Part shown: one piece after another, positions 45,351 through 54,590 of the stretch
How positions within the stretch are numbered: position 1 is the stretch's first letter
Layout: each line of letters opens with the position of its first letter
NCBI GenBank assembly: GCA_002356455.1
Contig: AP017968.1
Span: 2,790,001 to 2,854,000 of the forward strand
Direction of reading: 5' to 3'
DNA from: Fusobacterium varium
Lineage (GTDB): Bacteria > Fusobacteriota > Fusobacteriia > Fusobacteriales > Fusobacteriaceae
Length of the DNA stretch: 64,000 nt
Notes under the pieces: model-generated
Databases searched by the model: none
Seen by the model: the letters and a program-made list of their open reading frames with translations, nothing else
What the model was told of the DNA's origin: nothing
Position numbers and translations under genes: made by a program

Positions 45351-45573
45351 AAGTTCGCATTATTACAATAATGAGAACTTTTACACAGCCAAAACTCAGC
45401 AAAGTCGTTCTAACATTTCTTAAAAATGTCAAATTGTGACTTTTTTTGGTATTGACAATATTCTATTTTAGTAGTATTATTTCACTATATCAATCTATAA
45501 ATCTAAAAAGTTTTAACAAGAGTTTTTTCAAAAATATTTCTACAGGGCGCCTTATTGTAATAAGGCGAACTTT
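45351..45573. repeat. Two related palindromes about 190 bases apart (possible small mobile element)
   Basis: Palindrome A (45351-45380) has arms AAGTTCGCATTATT and AATAATGAGAACTT around AC, 13 of 14 bases complementary. Palindrome B (45548-45567) has perfect 9-base arms CGCCTTATT and AATAAGGCG around GT. The right half of each continues in nearly the same way (AATAATGAGAACTTT and AATAAGGCGAACTTT). Such subterminal palindromes at both ends resemble small non-autonomous IS200/IS605-type elements, but no transposase is here. Tandem operators are the other reading. Confidence 0.5.
45452..45480 (+). promoter_or_regulatory. Orphan consensus promoter, plus strand, between minus-strand genes
   Basis: TTGACA (45452-45457), a 17-base spacer and TATTAT (45475-45480). 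One mismatch to the sigma-70 consensus in total. It lies inside the palindrome-bounded segment and points away from the glycan operon toward palindrome B. No plus-strand gene follows for several kilobases, so if active it makes a small RNA. Confidence 0.65.
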
Positions 45574-45997
45574 CATGCCACTTGAACCCTTATTTTTTAA
45601 GGAGTCATTTTTTACCTCTCTATTTTAGAACTTTTTTACTTTTCCCCTCTGATATAATTTTTTCTTTTCTTATATTTCAATTATCTATTTTATATATATT
45701 TCTTCATACCTTATTTGTTTTTTATATTTCTCTTTTCTTATTTTTTTCTTTCTTATTTTTATTTTTTCTTTATAGAATAGTTTTTAATTCACATAGCTAC
45801 TTTTTCATACATTCTTTATTTTTTTCTTTTATTTAACTTAATTACATTAATTAAAAACCATTTGATTTATATGAGTTTTATTCTCTTATTCCTTTTCATT
45901 AAAAAAAGACTATATATTTTCTCTTTTAAAATTTTTTATTTTTCTAGAAATATATTATTTCTTATTTTTATATACACTTTAAATTTATTTTTAGGCA

Positions 45998-46032
45998 TAA
46001 AAAAAGGAACCCTAATTATTTAAGATTCCTTA
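45998..46032 (-). terminator. Terminator of the uvrA-ruvA-thioredoxin operon
   Basis: On the minus strand AAGGAATC pairs with GGTTCCTT (one G-U) around a 12-base loop, followed by a run of seven or more T. It lies 22 bases past the last stop codon of the operon. Confidence 0.85.
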
Positions 46033-46053
46033 TCCATTTTCAATATTTAATTT

Positions 46054-46545
46054 TTAGTATCCCATTCTATCCAATATTTCTTCTACAATATCATCAGAAC
46101 GATGTCCTTTAAAATATTCACTGCTTACATTTTCAAATCCTATATTTCTATATTTACTTGGTCTTCCTATATATCTAGCAGCAAAATTGAAATTTTCATC
46201 AAGTATAGCTAAAGTAGGTACTACATATTTCTCTTCTGGTATTCCTAATTTCTCTCTTAGAAATTTAAATCCTCTTCCCTCTGTTATTATACTCATCTTT
46301 ATATTAGGATTCAACTCTATCATTTTCATAAGCACTGGCACAGTTGCACGAACATATGGACACCATGATTCAGCACTTAACAGAAAATTATATTTTTTAT
46401 CTATTTTCTTGATTCTTTCAATATACTCATCCTTTATTTTTACTACTGAAGTTATTTCTTTCATTTTATCTTTTTCAGCTGCACTAGCTATATTAAAAAA
46501 AGTATCAAATGACATTCCTGTTTCAAATAGTTCTTTGTATTCCAT
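46054..46545 (-). CDS. Thioredoxin-family protein
   Basis: 163 residues. A thioredoxin fold with the short motif SAESWCPYVRATVPVLMKM at about 57-75, that is one Cxxx site WCPY without a second cysteine at the usual CxxC spacing, and a cis-proline region VVPTLAILDENF. No signal peptide, so cytosolic. The family (thioredoxin_9-like) often carries one active cysteine. It is the last gene after ruvA in this operon, 18 bases away. Its substrate is unknown. Confidence 0.85.
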   Translation of the reverse strand: MEYKELFETGMSFDTFFNIASAAEKDKMKEITSVVKIKDEYIERIKKIDKKYNFLLSAESWCPYVRATVPVLMKMIELNPNIKMSIITEGRGFKFLREKLGIPEEKYVVPTLAILDENFNFAARYIGRPSKYRNIGFENVSSEYFKGHRSDDIVEEILDRMGY

Positions 46546-46563
46546 AATTTGTACCTCCCAAAA

Positions 46564-47160
46564 TTAGTAATTAACTTTTTTTAGAACTCCTTTTATAGCT
46601 TCCTCAATAGTTTTGAAACTTTTAAGTTCTTCTCTAGTGATAAGAGTATTTATCTCTTTTTTACTGTATCCCAGTCCTTCAAGAGCAGAAATGAGTTCCT
46701 CTTCTATCATAAGATGTCTTGCTGCATCATTATTTCTTGTATCTATAGAAAGAGCATCTAATGTTTTTAATTTACTTTTTAAATCTAAAATTAACTGTTG
46801 AGATTTTTTTTCTCCCAGTTTAGGAACTCTTTTGAGATTATTATAGTCATCTGTTGCTACCAGATCTCTGATTGTATCTATATCAAAAGTAGACATTACT
46901 GAAAGAGCTAAAGATACTCCTATTCCCTTCACTCCAAGAAGCATTTCAAAAAGATTTCTTTCTCTTTCTTCTAAAAAGCCTATTAATTTAAAAGCATCTT
47001 CTTTTATATAGTTATAGATATACAACTTTACTTCTTCTCCAGCATTGATAAAATCATAAGTCCTTAAAGATATATTTACTTTGTAACCTATACCATTTAC
47101 ATCTAATGCCAGATAATCTGGTTTCTTATATTCTACTTTTCCTCTCAAATATTCATACAT
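46564..47160 (-). CDS. ruvA: Holliday junction branch migration protein RuvA
   Basis: 198 residues. An OB fold at the N-terminus (YEYLRGKVEYKKPDYLALDVNGIGY), two helix-hairpin-helix segments (LLGVKGIGVSLALSVMS and RVPKLGEKKSQQLILDLKSKL) and the C-terminal domain III for RuvB contact. Tetramers hold four-way DNA junctions. The gene starts one base after the uvrA stop. ruvB is not in the window. Confidence 0.96.
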   Translation of the reverse strand: MYEYLRGKVEYKKPDYLALDVNGIGYKVNISLRTYDFINAGEEVKLYIYNYIKEDAFKLIGFLEERERNLFEMLLGVKGIGVSLALSVMSTFDIDTIRDLVATDDYNNLKRVPKLGEKKSQQLILDLKSKLKTLDALSIDTRNNDAARHLMIEEELISALEGLGYSKKEINTLITREELKSFKTIEEAIKGVLKKVNY

Positions 47161-50148
47161 CTATTTCCCCAGCTCCTCTTTCTTTTTTCTTCCTCTTTTT
47201 TTAGGCTTCTCCTTATAATCTATCTCAGATACTTCTTCTGCAGCTTCTAGTACACTTTCATTGAATACTGGTGTTATTTTAGCTTTTTTCTTCTGAACTT
47301 TTTTATTCTCTTTTCTTCCTGCTCCTTTTAACATTCTGTCTATATACACAGCAGTATAACTTTCTTCTACATCAGATATTTCTTCTGGAGTTCCACAAGC
47401 TACTACAGTTCCACCTCTGTCTCCTCCATCTGGACCTATGTCTATTATATGATCAGCTGTTTTGATAACATCTAGGTTATGTTCTATAATAACTACTGTA
47501 TTCCCTTTCTCTACCAGCCTATCCAGTACTTCCAAAAGTTTTCTTATATCTTCAAAGTGCAGTCCAGTAGTAGGCTCATCTAAAATATAGATAGTTTTAC
47601 CCTTTGTCATTTTAGAAAGTTCAGTTGCAAGTTTTATCCTCTGAGCTTCTCCTCCAGAAAGAGTAGTTGCAGGCTGTCCAAGTTTTATATAGTCAAGTCC
47701 TACATCCATAAGTACTTTTAATTTTCTCTCAAGAGATGGTACAGCTTTAAAGAATTCATAAGCTTCTCTTACACTCATATTTAGTACATCAGAAATATTT
47801 TTTCCTTTATAGTATACATCCAATGTTTCTTTATTATATCTTTTACCTTTACATACTTCACATTCTACATATACATCTGGAAGAAAATTCATTTCTATTT
47901 TAATTATTCCTGCTCCCTGACATGCTTCACATCTACCACCTTTTACATTAAAAGAGAATCTTCCCTTTGTAAATCCATGCAATTTAGCATCTTTTGTTTC
48001 AGCAAAAATAGTTCTTATATCATCAAAAAGCTTAGTATAAGTAGCTGGGTTAGATCTTGGAGTTCTTCCTATTGGACTCTGGTCAATATTTATAACCTTT
48101 TCAAGCTCCTCTATTCCTCTTATTTCTTTATACTCCAAAGGATAGAGCTTTCCTTTATTCAGTTTATTAAAAAGTGCTGGAAACAGGGTATGATTAATAA
48201 GTGTAGATTTTCCACTTCCACTTACTCCAGTAACTACTGTCATAACTCCTAAAGGAATTTCAACATCTATATTTTTTAGATTATTTCCCTTTGCTCCTAT
48301 TACTTTTATAGTTTTTTTCCATTTTCTTCTTTTTTCAGGTATCTCTATCTTCAACTCTCCTTTTAAATACTTTCCTGTAATAGATTCTTTATTTTCCATC
48401 ACTTCCTTAGGACTACCATAAGCAACTATTTCTCCACCAAAATCTCCTGCTCCTGGTCCTAAGTCCAGTATCTCATCAGCTTGAAGCATAGTATCTTCAT
48501 CATGTTCTACAACTATTAAAGTATTTCCTAAATCTTTAAGTCTTCCTAAAGTAGCAAGAAGTTTATCATTGTCCTTTTGATGAAGACCAATACTTGGTTC
48601 ATCCAACACATAAAGTACCCCTGTAAGTCCTGATCCTATCTGAGTTGCAAGTCTTATTCTTTGAGCTTCTCCTCCTGAAAGAGTTTTTGTTTCACGAGCT
48701 AGATTTAAATAGTCAAGTCCCACATTTATCATGAATGAAAGTCTTTCTCTTATCTCTTTTAGTATCTCTTTAGCTATAAGCTCCTGTTTATTAGTAAGTC
48801 TTAAATCAAGAAAAAATTTAAGTGAATCTTTTATACTCAATTCACATATCTCCATGATATTTTTTTCTCCAACAGTTACAGAAAGAACTTCTGGCTTCAA
48901 TCTTTTTCCATTGCAGACTTTACATATTCTTTCAACCATATATTTATTTTCTATTTCTTCCTTCATTGCATCAGAAAACGTTTCATGGTATCTTCTTTCA
49001 AGATTTTTTACCGCTCCTTCATATTGTTTATATCCATGAAATTGAAAATCATCACCTTCATAATCAAATTTAAATTTAACATCACTTCCATGAAATATTA
49101 TATTCATATCTCTTTCAGAAAGATCTTTTATAGGCTTATTAATATCTATTTTCAAATGTTTTGCCATTGCTTTGAATATCTCCCAGCTATATCCTTTTCT
49201 AGCCATGGCACCTGGTATATACATACCTCCCTCGACAATAGATAATTCATCATTATCTATTAATTTATTTTCATCAACTTCAAGATTTTTTCCAATTCCC
49301 TTACATTCAGGACAAGCTCCAAATGGAGCATTGAAAGAAAATAATCTTGGATTAAGATCAGGTATACTTACTTCATCATGTTCTGGGCAGGCAAAATTTT
49401 CACTATATGCAAAATCCTGATTATTTACATTCAAAATAACTTTTCCATTTGAAAGTTCTGTAGCTGCTTCAACAGATTGTGTCAGTCTGCTTTGAAATTC
49501 TTTATCATTTTTTTTCAATACAAGTCTGTCTATTACTACTTCAATATTATGTTTAAGGTTTTTATCAAGGACTATATCGTCCTCAAGATAAAGAATAGTT
49601 CCATTGACTCTTGCTCTTACATATCCTTTTTTCAAAAGATTAAGAAAAAGGTTTTTATGTGTTCCTTTTTTATCTTTTACAACTGGAGCTAAAACTATTA
49701 TTTTATCCCCTTCTTGAAATCTTTCAATAGCTCCCTCTGTTATCTCTTCTGTACTTTGTTTTTCAACTTTCCTTCCACAAATAGGGCAATGAGCTGTTCC
49801 TATATGTGCAAAAAGAAGCCTCATATAGTCATATACTTCTGTAATAGTTCCTACAGTAGAACGAGGGTTTCTGTTAGTTGTTTTCTGTTCAATAGATATA
49901 GCAGGAGCTAATCCTTCTATACTGTCTACTTCTGGTTTATTCATCTGTCCAATAAATTGTCTTGCATAAGCGGAAAGACTTTCTACGTATCTTCTCTGCC
50001 CTTCAGAATAAATAGTATCAAAGGCAAGTGACGACTTTCCACTTCCACTTACACCAGTTATAACTACAAATTTATTCTTTGGAATTTCAATATCTATATT
50101 CTTTAAATTATGTTCTCTTGCACCTTTTATTATTATCTTGTCTAACAT
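47161..50148 (-). CDS. uvrA: Excinuclease ABC subunit UvrA with a basic C-terminal tail
   Basis: 995 residues. Two ABC ATPase halves with Walker [19 protein letters not shown] and [16 protein letters not shown], signatures [17 protein letters not shown] and [17 protein letters not shown], and zinc fingers around CPICGRK, CPECKG and CEACQGAG. Scans DNA for damage in nucleotide excision repair. After about residue 935, where most UvrA proteins end, there is an extra ~55-residue tail rich in lysine that ends in [13 protein letters not shown], resembling an AT-hook. The ATG at 50148 follows AGAGG; an in-frame GTG two codons up is inside that site. Confidence 0.96.
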   Translation of the reverse strand: MLDKIIIKGAREHNLKNIDIEIPKNKFVVITGVSGSGKSSLAFDTIYSEGQRRYVESLSAYARQFIGQMNKPEVDSIEGLAPAISIEQKTTNRNPRSTVGTITEVYDYMRLLFAHIGTAHCPICGRKVEKQSTEEITEGAIERFQEGDKIIVLAPVVKDKKGTHKNLFLNLLKKGYVRARVNGTILYLEDDIVLDKNLKHNIEVVIDRLVLKKNDKEFQSRLTQSVEAATELSNGKVILNVNNQDFAYSENFACPEHDEVSIPDLNPRLFSFNAPFGACPECKGIGKNLEVDENKLIDNDELSIVEGGMYIPGAMARKGYSWEIFKAMAKHLKIDINKPIKDLSERDMNIIFHGSDVKFKFDYEGDDFQFHGYKQYEGAVKNLERRYHETFSDAMKEEIENKYMVERICKVCNGKRLKPEVLSVTVGEKNIMEICELSIKDSLKFFLDLRLTNKQELIAKEILKEIRERLSFMINVGLDYLNLARETKTLSGGEAQRIRLATQIGSGLTGVLYVLDEPSIGLHQKDNDKLLATLGRLKDLGNTLIVVEHDEDTMLQADEILDLGPGAGDFGGEIVAYGSPKEVMENKESITGKYLKGELKIEIPEKRRKWKKTIKVIGAKGNNLKNIDVEIPLGVMTVVTGVSGSGKSTLINHTLFPALFNKLNKGKLYPLEYKEIRGIEELEKVINIDQSPIGRTPRSNPATYTKLFDDIRTIFAETKDAKLHGFTKGRFSFNVKGGRCEACQGAGIIKIEMNFLPDVYVECEVCKGKRYNKETLDVYYKGKNISDVLNMSVREAYEFFKAVPSLERKLKVLMDVGLDYIKLGQPATTLSGGEAQRIKLATELSKMTKGKTIYILDEPTTGLHFEDIRKLLEVLDRLVEKGNTVVIIEHNLDVIKTADHIIDIGPDGGDRGGTVVACGTPEEISDVEESYTAVYIDRMLKGAGRKENKKVQKKKAKITPVFNESVLEAAEEVSEIDYKEKPKKRGRKKKEELGK

Positions 50149-50315
50149 ATACACCTCTTAATTTAAAAGCATTATTAATTTATATTCATTACAAATATTA
50201 TAACCCATTTTTCAACTTTTTTAAACTATTAATTTTCTGAAAATATATAGGATTACAAAACCACTTTAAACCGCTTTCTATCTATATTCACTTATAAGTA
50301 TATCATCATTTTAAA

Positions 50316-50358
50316 TAAAAAACAAGCTGGGAGAAAGTATTTTCTTTTCACCCAGCTT
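50316..50358 (-). terminator. Terminator after tRNA-Sec
   Basis: On the minus strand AAGCTGGG and CCCAGCTT form an 8-bp stem around a 19-base loop, followed by GTTTTTTAT. It is 18 bases downstream of the tRNA 3' end and closes the selenium gene cluster. Confidence 0.85.
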
Positions 50359-50375
50359 TTATTTATCTACATTTA

Positions 50376-50470
50376 TGGCGGTAGCGTGTAGGAATCGAAC
50401 CTACCAATGACTTTACAGCCACCACGACAGTTTTGAAGACTGCTGAAAACACCAGTTTTCCTCCGCCACC
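50376..50470 (-). tRNA. selC: tRNA-Sec (anticodon TCA)
   Basis: 95 nucleotides on the minus strand with encoded CCA. The 5' end GGTGGCG pairs with CGCTACC. The D stem has 6 bp (GAAAAC/GTTTTC) with a 4-base loop, the hallmark of Sec tRNA. The anticodon loop is CTTCAAA with TCA at 50436-50434. A long variable arm (TGGCT/AGTCA) and a T arm GTAGG-TTCGATT-CCTAC follow. It reads UGA as selenocysteine and is embedded just downstream of selD-selA-selB-yedF. Confidence 0.96.
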
Positions 50471-50481
50471 ATTTATTTTTA

Positions 50482-50748
50482 TCAATCTAGTTTTTCTATA
50501 TGTTTTTTAAAACCTGCTTTTATTACACTATATTCTTCTAATTCTATCCCATTAGATTTAAGTAATTCATCTGCTTTTTTTTTATTTTCAAATTCTGTTT
50601 TTATAGAAAGACCACAAGTTGCTTTTACTTCTGAAGGAAGTGGAATTATTCTGCATTCTATTCCATTTTCTTTAAGTAGTCTCTCACTCTTGATTATAAG
50701 ATGTGTAGATTCAGCAGCAAATAAAAGAAATTTTTCCTCTTTCATCAT
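50482..50748 (-). CDS. DUF3343 putative selenium/sulfur carrier-like protein
   Basis: 88 residues of the DUF3343 family. KFLLFAAESTHLIIKSERLLKENG and IPLPSEVKATCGLSIKTEFEN carry a single cysteine in the conserved ATCGLS. Members are small and lie next to yedF and sel genes in anaerobes; a role in passing selenium or sulfur is proposed, not proven. It overlaps yedF by 4 bases (ATGA), ends 12 bases before tRNA-Sec, and has no export signal. Confidence 0.85.
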   Translation of the reverse strand: MMKEEKFLLFAAESTHLIIKSERLLKENGIECRIIPLPSEVKATCGLSIKTEFENKKKADELLKSNGIELEEYSVIKAGFKKHIEKLD

Positions 50749-51320
50749 GGCTTTATTACCCTTCTTGCATTCATCTGTTTATTCACTATATTATACATAT
50801 TAGTTATACTACCAATTTTTACTTCATCTGTCAACCCATAAAAATTGACACATGTTCCACAGCAGAGTATTTCTACTCCTCTTTCTTCAAGATTTTTTAA
50901 GTCATTTAAACTTTCAGAATTTTCTACAGCAAGTTTCACTCCTTCATTATAGAAAATTATTGTTTTAGGAAGAACTTCCACTTCTGTAAGAGTATAGATA
51001 AAACCTTTCATAAGTATTCTTCCAAGTTCAGGATCTCCTTTTCCCATATACATAGAATCTATTACAACAACTGTATTATCTTCATCCTCAAACTCTTCAA
51101 CTTCTTCTTTTATTTTATTGATAACAATTCTAAACACGTCGCCTGTCTCAGCTATACTATAATCATAACCCATTTCTTTTGACATTTTTTGAAGATTCTC
51201 AAGAGATATTTTATTATCAACTAATACTTCAACTTCTCCTTCTTCTATATCTTTCAAAGCATTCTTTGTCATTATAATAGGAATTGGGCAAGTTTGTCCT
51301 ACTGCATTTACTTTTATCAT
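50745..51320 (-). CDS. yedF: Selenium metabolism protein YedF
   Basis: 191 residues. A TusA/SirA-like domain at the N-terminus (VNAVGQTCPIPIIMTKNAL; the Cys in CPxP is the persulfide/perselenide site) and a DsrE-like domain at the C-terminus with GVEILCCGTCVNFYGL. Found in selenium-using anaerobes next to selD/selA/selB; probably carries selenium or sulfur. The ATG at 51320 is chosen because AGGAGG lies 7 bases upstream; an in-frame ATG at 51344 overlaps the selB stop and has no ribosome site. Confidence 0.92.
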   Translation of the reverse strand: MIKVNAVGQTCPIPIIMTKNALKDIEEGEVEVLVDNKISLENLQKMSKEMGYDYSIAETGDVFRIVINKIKEEVEEFEDEDNTVVVIDSMYMGKGDPELGRILMKGFIYTLTEVEVLPKTIIFYNEGVKLAVENSESLNDLKNLEERGVEILCCGTCVNFYGLTDEVKIGSITNMYNIVNKQMNARRVIKP

Positions 51321-51340
51321 GATATTACCTCCTGATTTGC

Positions 51341-53218
51341 TCATTTTAAAACTCTATATTCATCAATTCTTTTGGTTACTCCATTTTCATCTAACTTTTC
51401 TAATATCAAGAGAATTGATTTTCTACTAATTTTAAATAATTCTCTAGCTTCTGCTAAGCTTATTTTTTTATTTTCTTCAAGATACTCTCTTATCTTTTTT
51501 TCACTTTCCCCCAAAAAACCTTTAAGCATAAAATTTTCTTCTTTTAACTCTGTAAGAAAAGAATTATACACCATATATGAATGAACTGTTGAAAATAATT
51601 CTGTATCTTTAAACAATTTTGATATATCTTTCCTACTTTGTGGAGTAAATCCATTTTTTTTATATATTGAAAATATATCTTCCTTCATTTTTTTCTGTTC
51701 TTTATTCAATTTTATTTTAAAATTCTTTTCAAAAACATATTCTTCATATATTTCAATAACATCTTTTTTCCTAAAATACTCTAGAATTATATTATACACC
51801 TTTATTGAATAATTTTCAAAAAATCTATTTTTTAGCTCTGACCTTTTTACCCCAGTAACCAATGGATATTTTTGATGATATTGTTCTAGATATCCTAAAA
51901 TATTATTTTTTAAATTTTCTAATTTATCAGTATTTGTATAGATATCATCAAATATTTTCTCTATATTTTGTGAATTTTCTATTTCTGATTCTGATATTCT
52001 TTCTCCTAAAAAAAGTTCTATACTTTCTTTATTCATAAGCATACCATCACTATTTAATACTATACTTTCTATTTTTTTATATTTATTTTTAGAAGAAAGA
52101 TTTTTTAATCTTTCTAAATATTCCAAATCTTTTCTTTTTGCTCTCTCTTTAGGAATGGTTATTATTTCTATTCCTCCAATAGTATTTATTGGTGAAAAAC
52201 TTCTCACTATTCCTATATCGCCTACAGAAAAAGCTGACTCTCTCTCTAATTCTATTTGTACAAACTTTTTATCTCCAGAAAGTATTTCATCTTCAAGAAA
52301 TATTTTCACTCTTCCAATAAGTTCTTCTGTTCCTATATTTATTCTTATTCTCTGATTATTTCTTACATTACAGCTTCCTTTTAAAAGTGTAAAAATACAA
52401 TCTATTTTATTGGATATAATAAGAGAATCTTTTTTAGCTATAATATTTCCTCTTTTTATTTCTTTAGAATCTAAATTTATATTTAAGGCACACCTATTTC
52501 CAGCTTCCAAAATCTCTATTTTATTTCCATGGTTTTCTATCCCCTTTATTTTCACTTCTTTTTGCTGAGGATAAATCATTACAATATCTCCAACAGAAAT
52601 TTTACTGTTCTTGGAAGTGCCTGTAACTACTGTTCCAAATCCTTTTACAGAAAATACTCTATCTATATCCATTCTGAAATCTTTAATTTCAGTCTTATTC
52701 TCTTCTATTTTCAATATCTCTTTTTCCAATATCCCTTTTAATTTTTCAAAACTTTGAGAGTCTTTATCTGATATTTCCAATATTATGCTATTTTCTAAAT
52801 ATGAATTTTTAAAAAGTTCTCTTACACTTTTTTTAAGTTCAAGTACCCTATTTTCATCTGCTAAATCTCTTTTAGTAAGAAGTATTATTCCTCTTTTAAC
52901 ACCTAATATTTTTATGATATCAGCATGTTCCAAAGTTTGAGTTTTAATTCCATCATCACAGGCTATGACAAAAAGAATCATATCTATTCCTGTTACTCCT
53001 GCTGCCATATTCTTTACAAACTTTTCATGTCCAGGAACATCTACTATTCCAACTTTTCTTCCATTGCTTAAAGTAAAAAAAGTAAAGCCTAAATCAATTG
53101 TCATTCCTCTTGTTTTTTCTTCTGGAAGAGTGTCAGTGTTTTGTCCTGTCAGTCCTTTTACAACAGTTGTTTTTCCATGATCAATATGACCTGCTGTTCC
53201 TATTATTACATTTCTCAT
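51341..53218 (-). CDS. selB: Selenocysteine-specific elongation factor SelB
   Basis: 625 residues. EF-Tu-like GTPase with GTAGHIDHGKTTVVKGL, DVPGHEKFV and TKRD, beta-barrel domains II and III, then C-terminal winged-helix repeats (about 400-625) that bind the SECIS hairpin. It delivers Sec-tRNA to UGA codons. Length is typical. It overlaps selA by 4 bases (ATGA), so translation is coupled. Confidence 0.96.
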   Translation of the reverse strand: MRNVIIGTAGHIDHGKTTVVKGLTGQNTDTLPEEKTRGMTIDLGFTFFTLSNGRKVGIVDVPGHEKFVKNMAAGVTGIDMILFVIACDDGIKTQTLEHADIIKILGVKRGIILLTKRDLADENRVLELKKSVRELFKNSYLENSIILEISDKDSQSFEKLKGILEKEILKIEENKTEIKDFRMDIDRVFSVKGFGTVVTGTSKNSKISVGDIVMIYPQQKEVKIKGIENHGNKIEILEAGNRCALNINLDSKEIKRGNIIAKKDSLIISNKIDCIFTLLKGSCNVRNNQRIRINIGTEELIGRVKIFLEDEILSGDKKFVQIELERESAFSVGDIGIVRSFSPINTIGGIEIITIPKERAKRKDLEYLERLKNLSSKNKYKKIESIVLNSDGMLMNKESIELFLGERISESEIENSQNIEKIFDDIYTNTDKLENLKNNILGYLEQYHQKYPLVTGVKRSELKNRFFENYSIKVYNIILEYFRKKDVIEIYEEYVFEKNFKIKLNKEQKKMKEDIFSIYKKNGFTPQSRKDISKLFKDTELFSTVHSYMVYNSFLTELKEENFMLKGFLGESEKKIREYLEENKKISLAEARELFKISRKSILLILEKLDENGVTKRIDEYRVLK

Positions 53219-54585
53219 AGAAGTATCCTTTCAGCAGCTTCCAATATTTCTTCAAAATCTTTTTCTTTCAATGTCTTTGCATCTATAATAAAATGATTAT
53301 TTTTTATTCTTCCTATTATAGGAATATCATTTACTCTGAATTTTTTTTCTAGTAAAACAGCATCTCCACTAAAACAGACAGCATAACTTTCTACTGTTTC
53401 TTCTGGCATAGACCCTCCGCCTATTTTAGCTTCTGTTTCAATTATATTATTTTTTATATTTCTTTTTATAAGCATAGAGGATAATTTTTCTGCTCTTTCC
53501 AATACTTTTTCTTTATCTTCAGTTATCATATTTAAAACTGGAATCTCTTTTACAGCTTCCCTTTCGTCTTTATAATATTGAAAAATATTTTCCAAAACGG
53601 AAATAGTTATTTTATTTACACGAAAAGCTCTTAGATATTGATTTTTTTTCAATCTTTCTATTAATGGTTTCTTCCCTAAAATTATACCACATTGTGGTCC
53701 ACCTAAAAGTTTATCTCCACTTACAGTAACTATATCTATTTCTGAATTGATACTCTCCTGAATGGTTGGTTCCTTAGAAAGCCCATATTTTGAAAAATCA
53801 ATTAATACTCCACTTCCAAGATCTTCCATTGTCAGTAATCCATACTTTTTCCCAAGTTTTGCTATATCTTTTTTATCTGTTTCTTCTGTAAAACCGGTTA
53901 TTTTAAAATTAGATGTATGAACTTTCAATAAAATTGCTGTTTCTTCATCTATATCATTTTCATAGTCAAAAATATGAGTTTTATTTGTTGTTCCTACTTC
54001 TTTTAATGTAGTTCCAGCTAATTTCATTATTTCAGGAATTCTAAAAGACCCACCTATTTCAACTAGTTCTCCTCTTGATACAATTGTATTCTTTCCATTT
54101 GCAAATTCATTCAGACATAAAATAACAGCTGCAGCATTATTATTTACTATTAATGCTCCCTCTGCTCCCGTTATTTCACATATCAATTTTTCTATATGAG
54201 AATATCTGCTCCCTCTGCTTCCAGTTTCTAAATCATATTCAAGATTACTGTAATTTAAAAGTATTTCTCCTAAATCTTCAGTTATTTTTTCATTTAAGAT
54301 AGATCGGCCTAAATTAGTATGAATTATAGTTCCAGTTCCATTTATAACTCTTCTTAAATTCAATTTACTTTTAACTCCTGATATTTCTTTTATTTTTAAA
54401 ATCACTTCATCTTCTGAAAAATTATCTATCTCTCTATTTTTAATTTTATTTCTAAAAAACTCTATTCCATCTTTCACTGCCTGATAATAATTGTGATAAC
54501 TCAATTTTTTGCTTATTTCTTCCAGCTTTTCATTTTTCATAAGAATATCTACTTTAGGAAGTTTTTGAAACAGATTTTTATCCAT
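53215..54585 (-). CDS. selA: L-seryl-tRNA(Sec) selenium transferase
   Basis: 456 residues. PLP enzyme that turns seryl-tRNA-Sec into selenocysteyl-tRNA-Sec with selenophosphate. RVINGTGTIIHTNLGRS, GSRGSRYSHIEKLI, VNNNAAAVILCL and the PLP lysine in VSGDKLLGGPQCG are visible. It starts 5 bases after selD and overlaps selB, the standard order. Confidence 0.96.
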   Translation of the reverse strand: MDKNLFQKLPKVDILMKNEKLEEISKKLSYHNYYQAVKDGIEFFRNKIKNREIDNFSEDEVILKIKEISGVKSKLNLRRVINGTGTIIHTNLGRSILNEKITEDLGEILLNYSNLEYDLETGSRGSRYSHIEKLICEITGAEGALIVNNNAAAVILCLNEFANGKNTIVSRGELVEIGGSFRIPEIMKLAGTTLKEVGTTNKTHIFDYENDIDEETAILLKVHTSNFKITGFTEETDKKDIAKLGKKYGLLTMEDLGSGVLIDFSKYGLSKEPTIQESINSEIDIVTVSGDKLLGGPQCGIILGKKPLIERLKKNQYLRAFRVNKITISVLENIFQYYKDEREAVKEIPVLNMITEDKEKVLERAEKLSSMLIKRNIKNNIIETEAKIGGGSMPEETVESYAVCFSGDAVLLEKKFRVNDIPIIGRIKNNHFIIDAKTLKEKDFEEILEAAERILL

Positions 54586-54590
54586 AATTT

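Larger units (their letters stand above)
45058..45997. other. About 0.94 kb without a gene, upstream of the glycan operon
   Basis: Very AT-rich DNA between the start of the glycan operon (45057) and the terminator of the uvrA operon. It holds the paired palindromes and orphan promoter listed separately. Long pyrimidine-rich runs on the plus strand give open frames of low-complexity sequence (rich in Phe, Leu, Ser) without ribosome sites; I do not regard them as genes. A clear minus-strand promoter for the glycan operon was not found. Confidence 0.6.

Noticed and set aside
45340-45600. CRISPR array
   Set aside because: Only two palindromes with a single unequal spacing; no repeat-spacer series and no cas genes in the window.
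45446-45836. Plus-strand frames in the gap upstream of the glycan operon
   Set aside because: They lie in a pyrimidine-rich tract and give Phe/Leu/Ser-rich, repetitive products without a ribosome site. I kept the palindromes and promoter but not these as genes.
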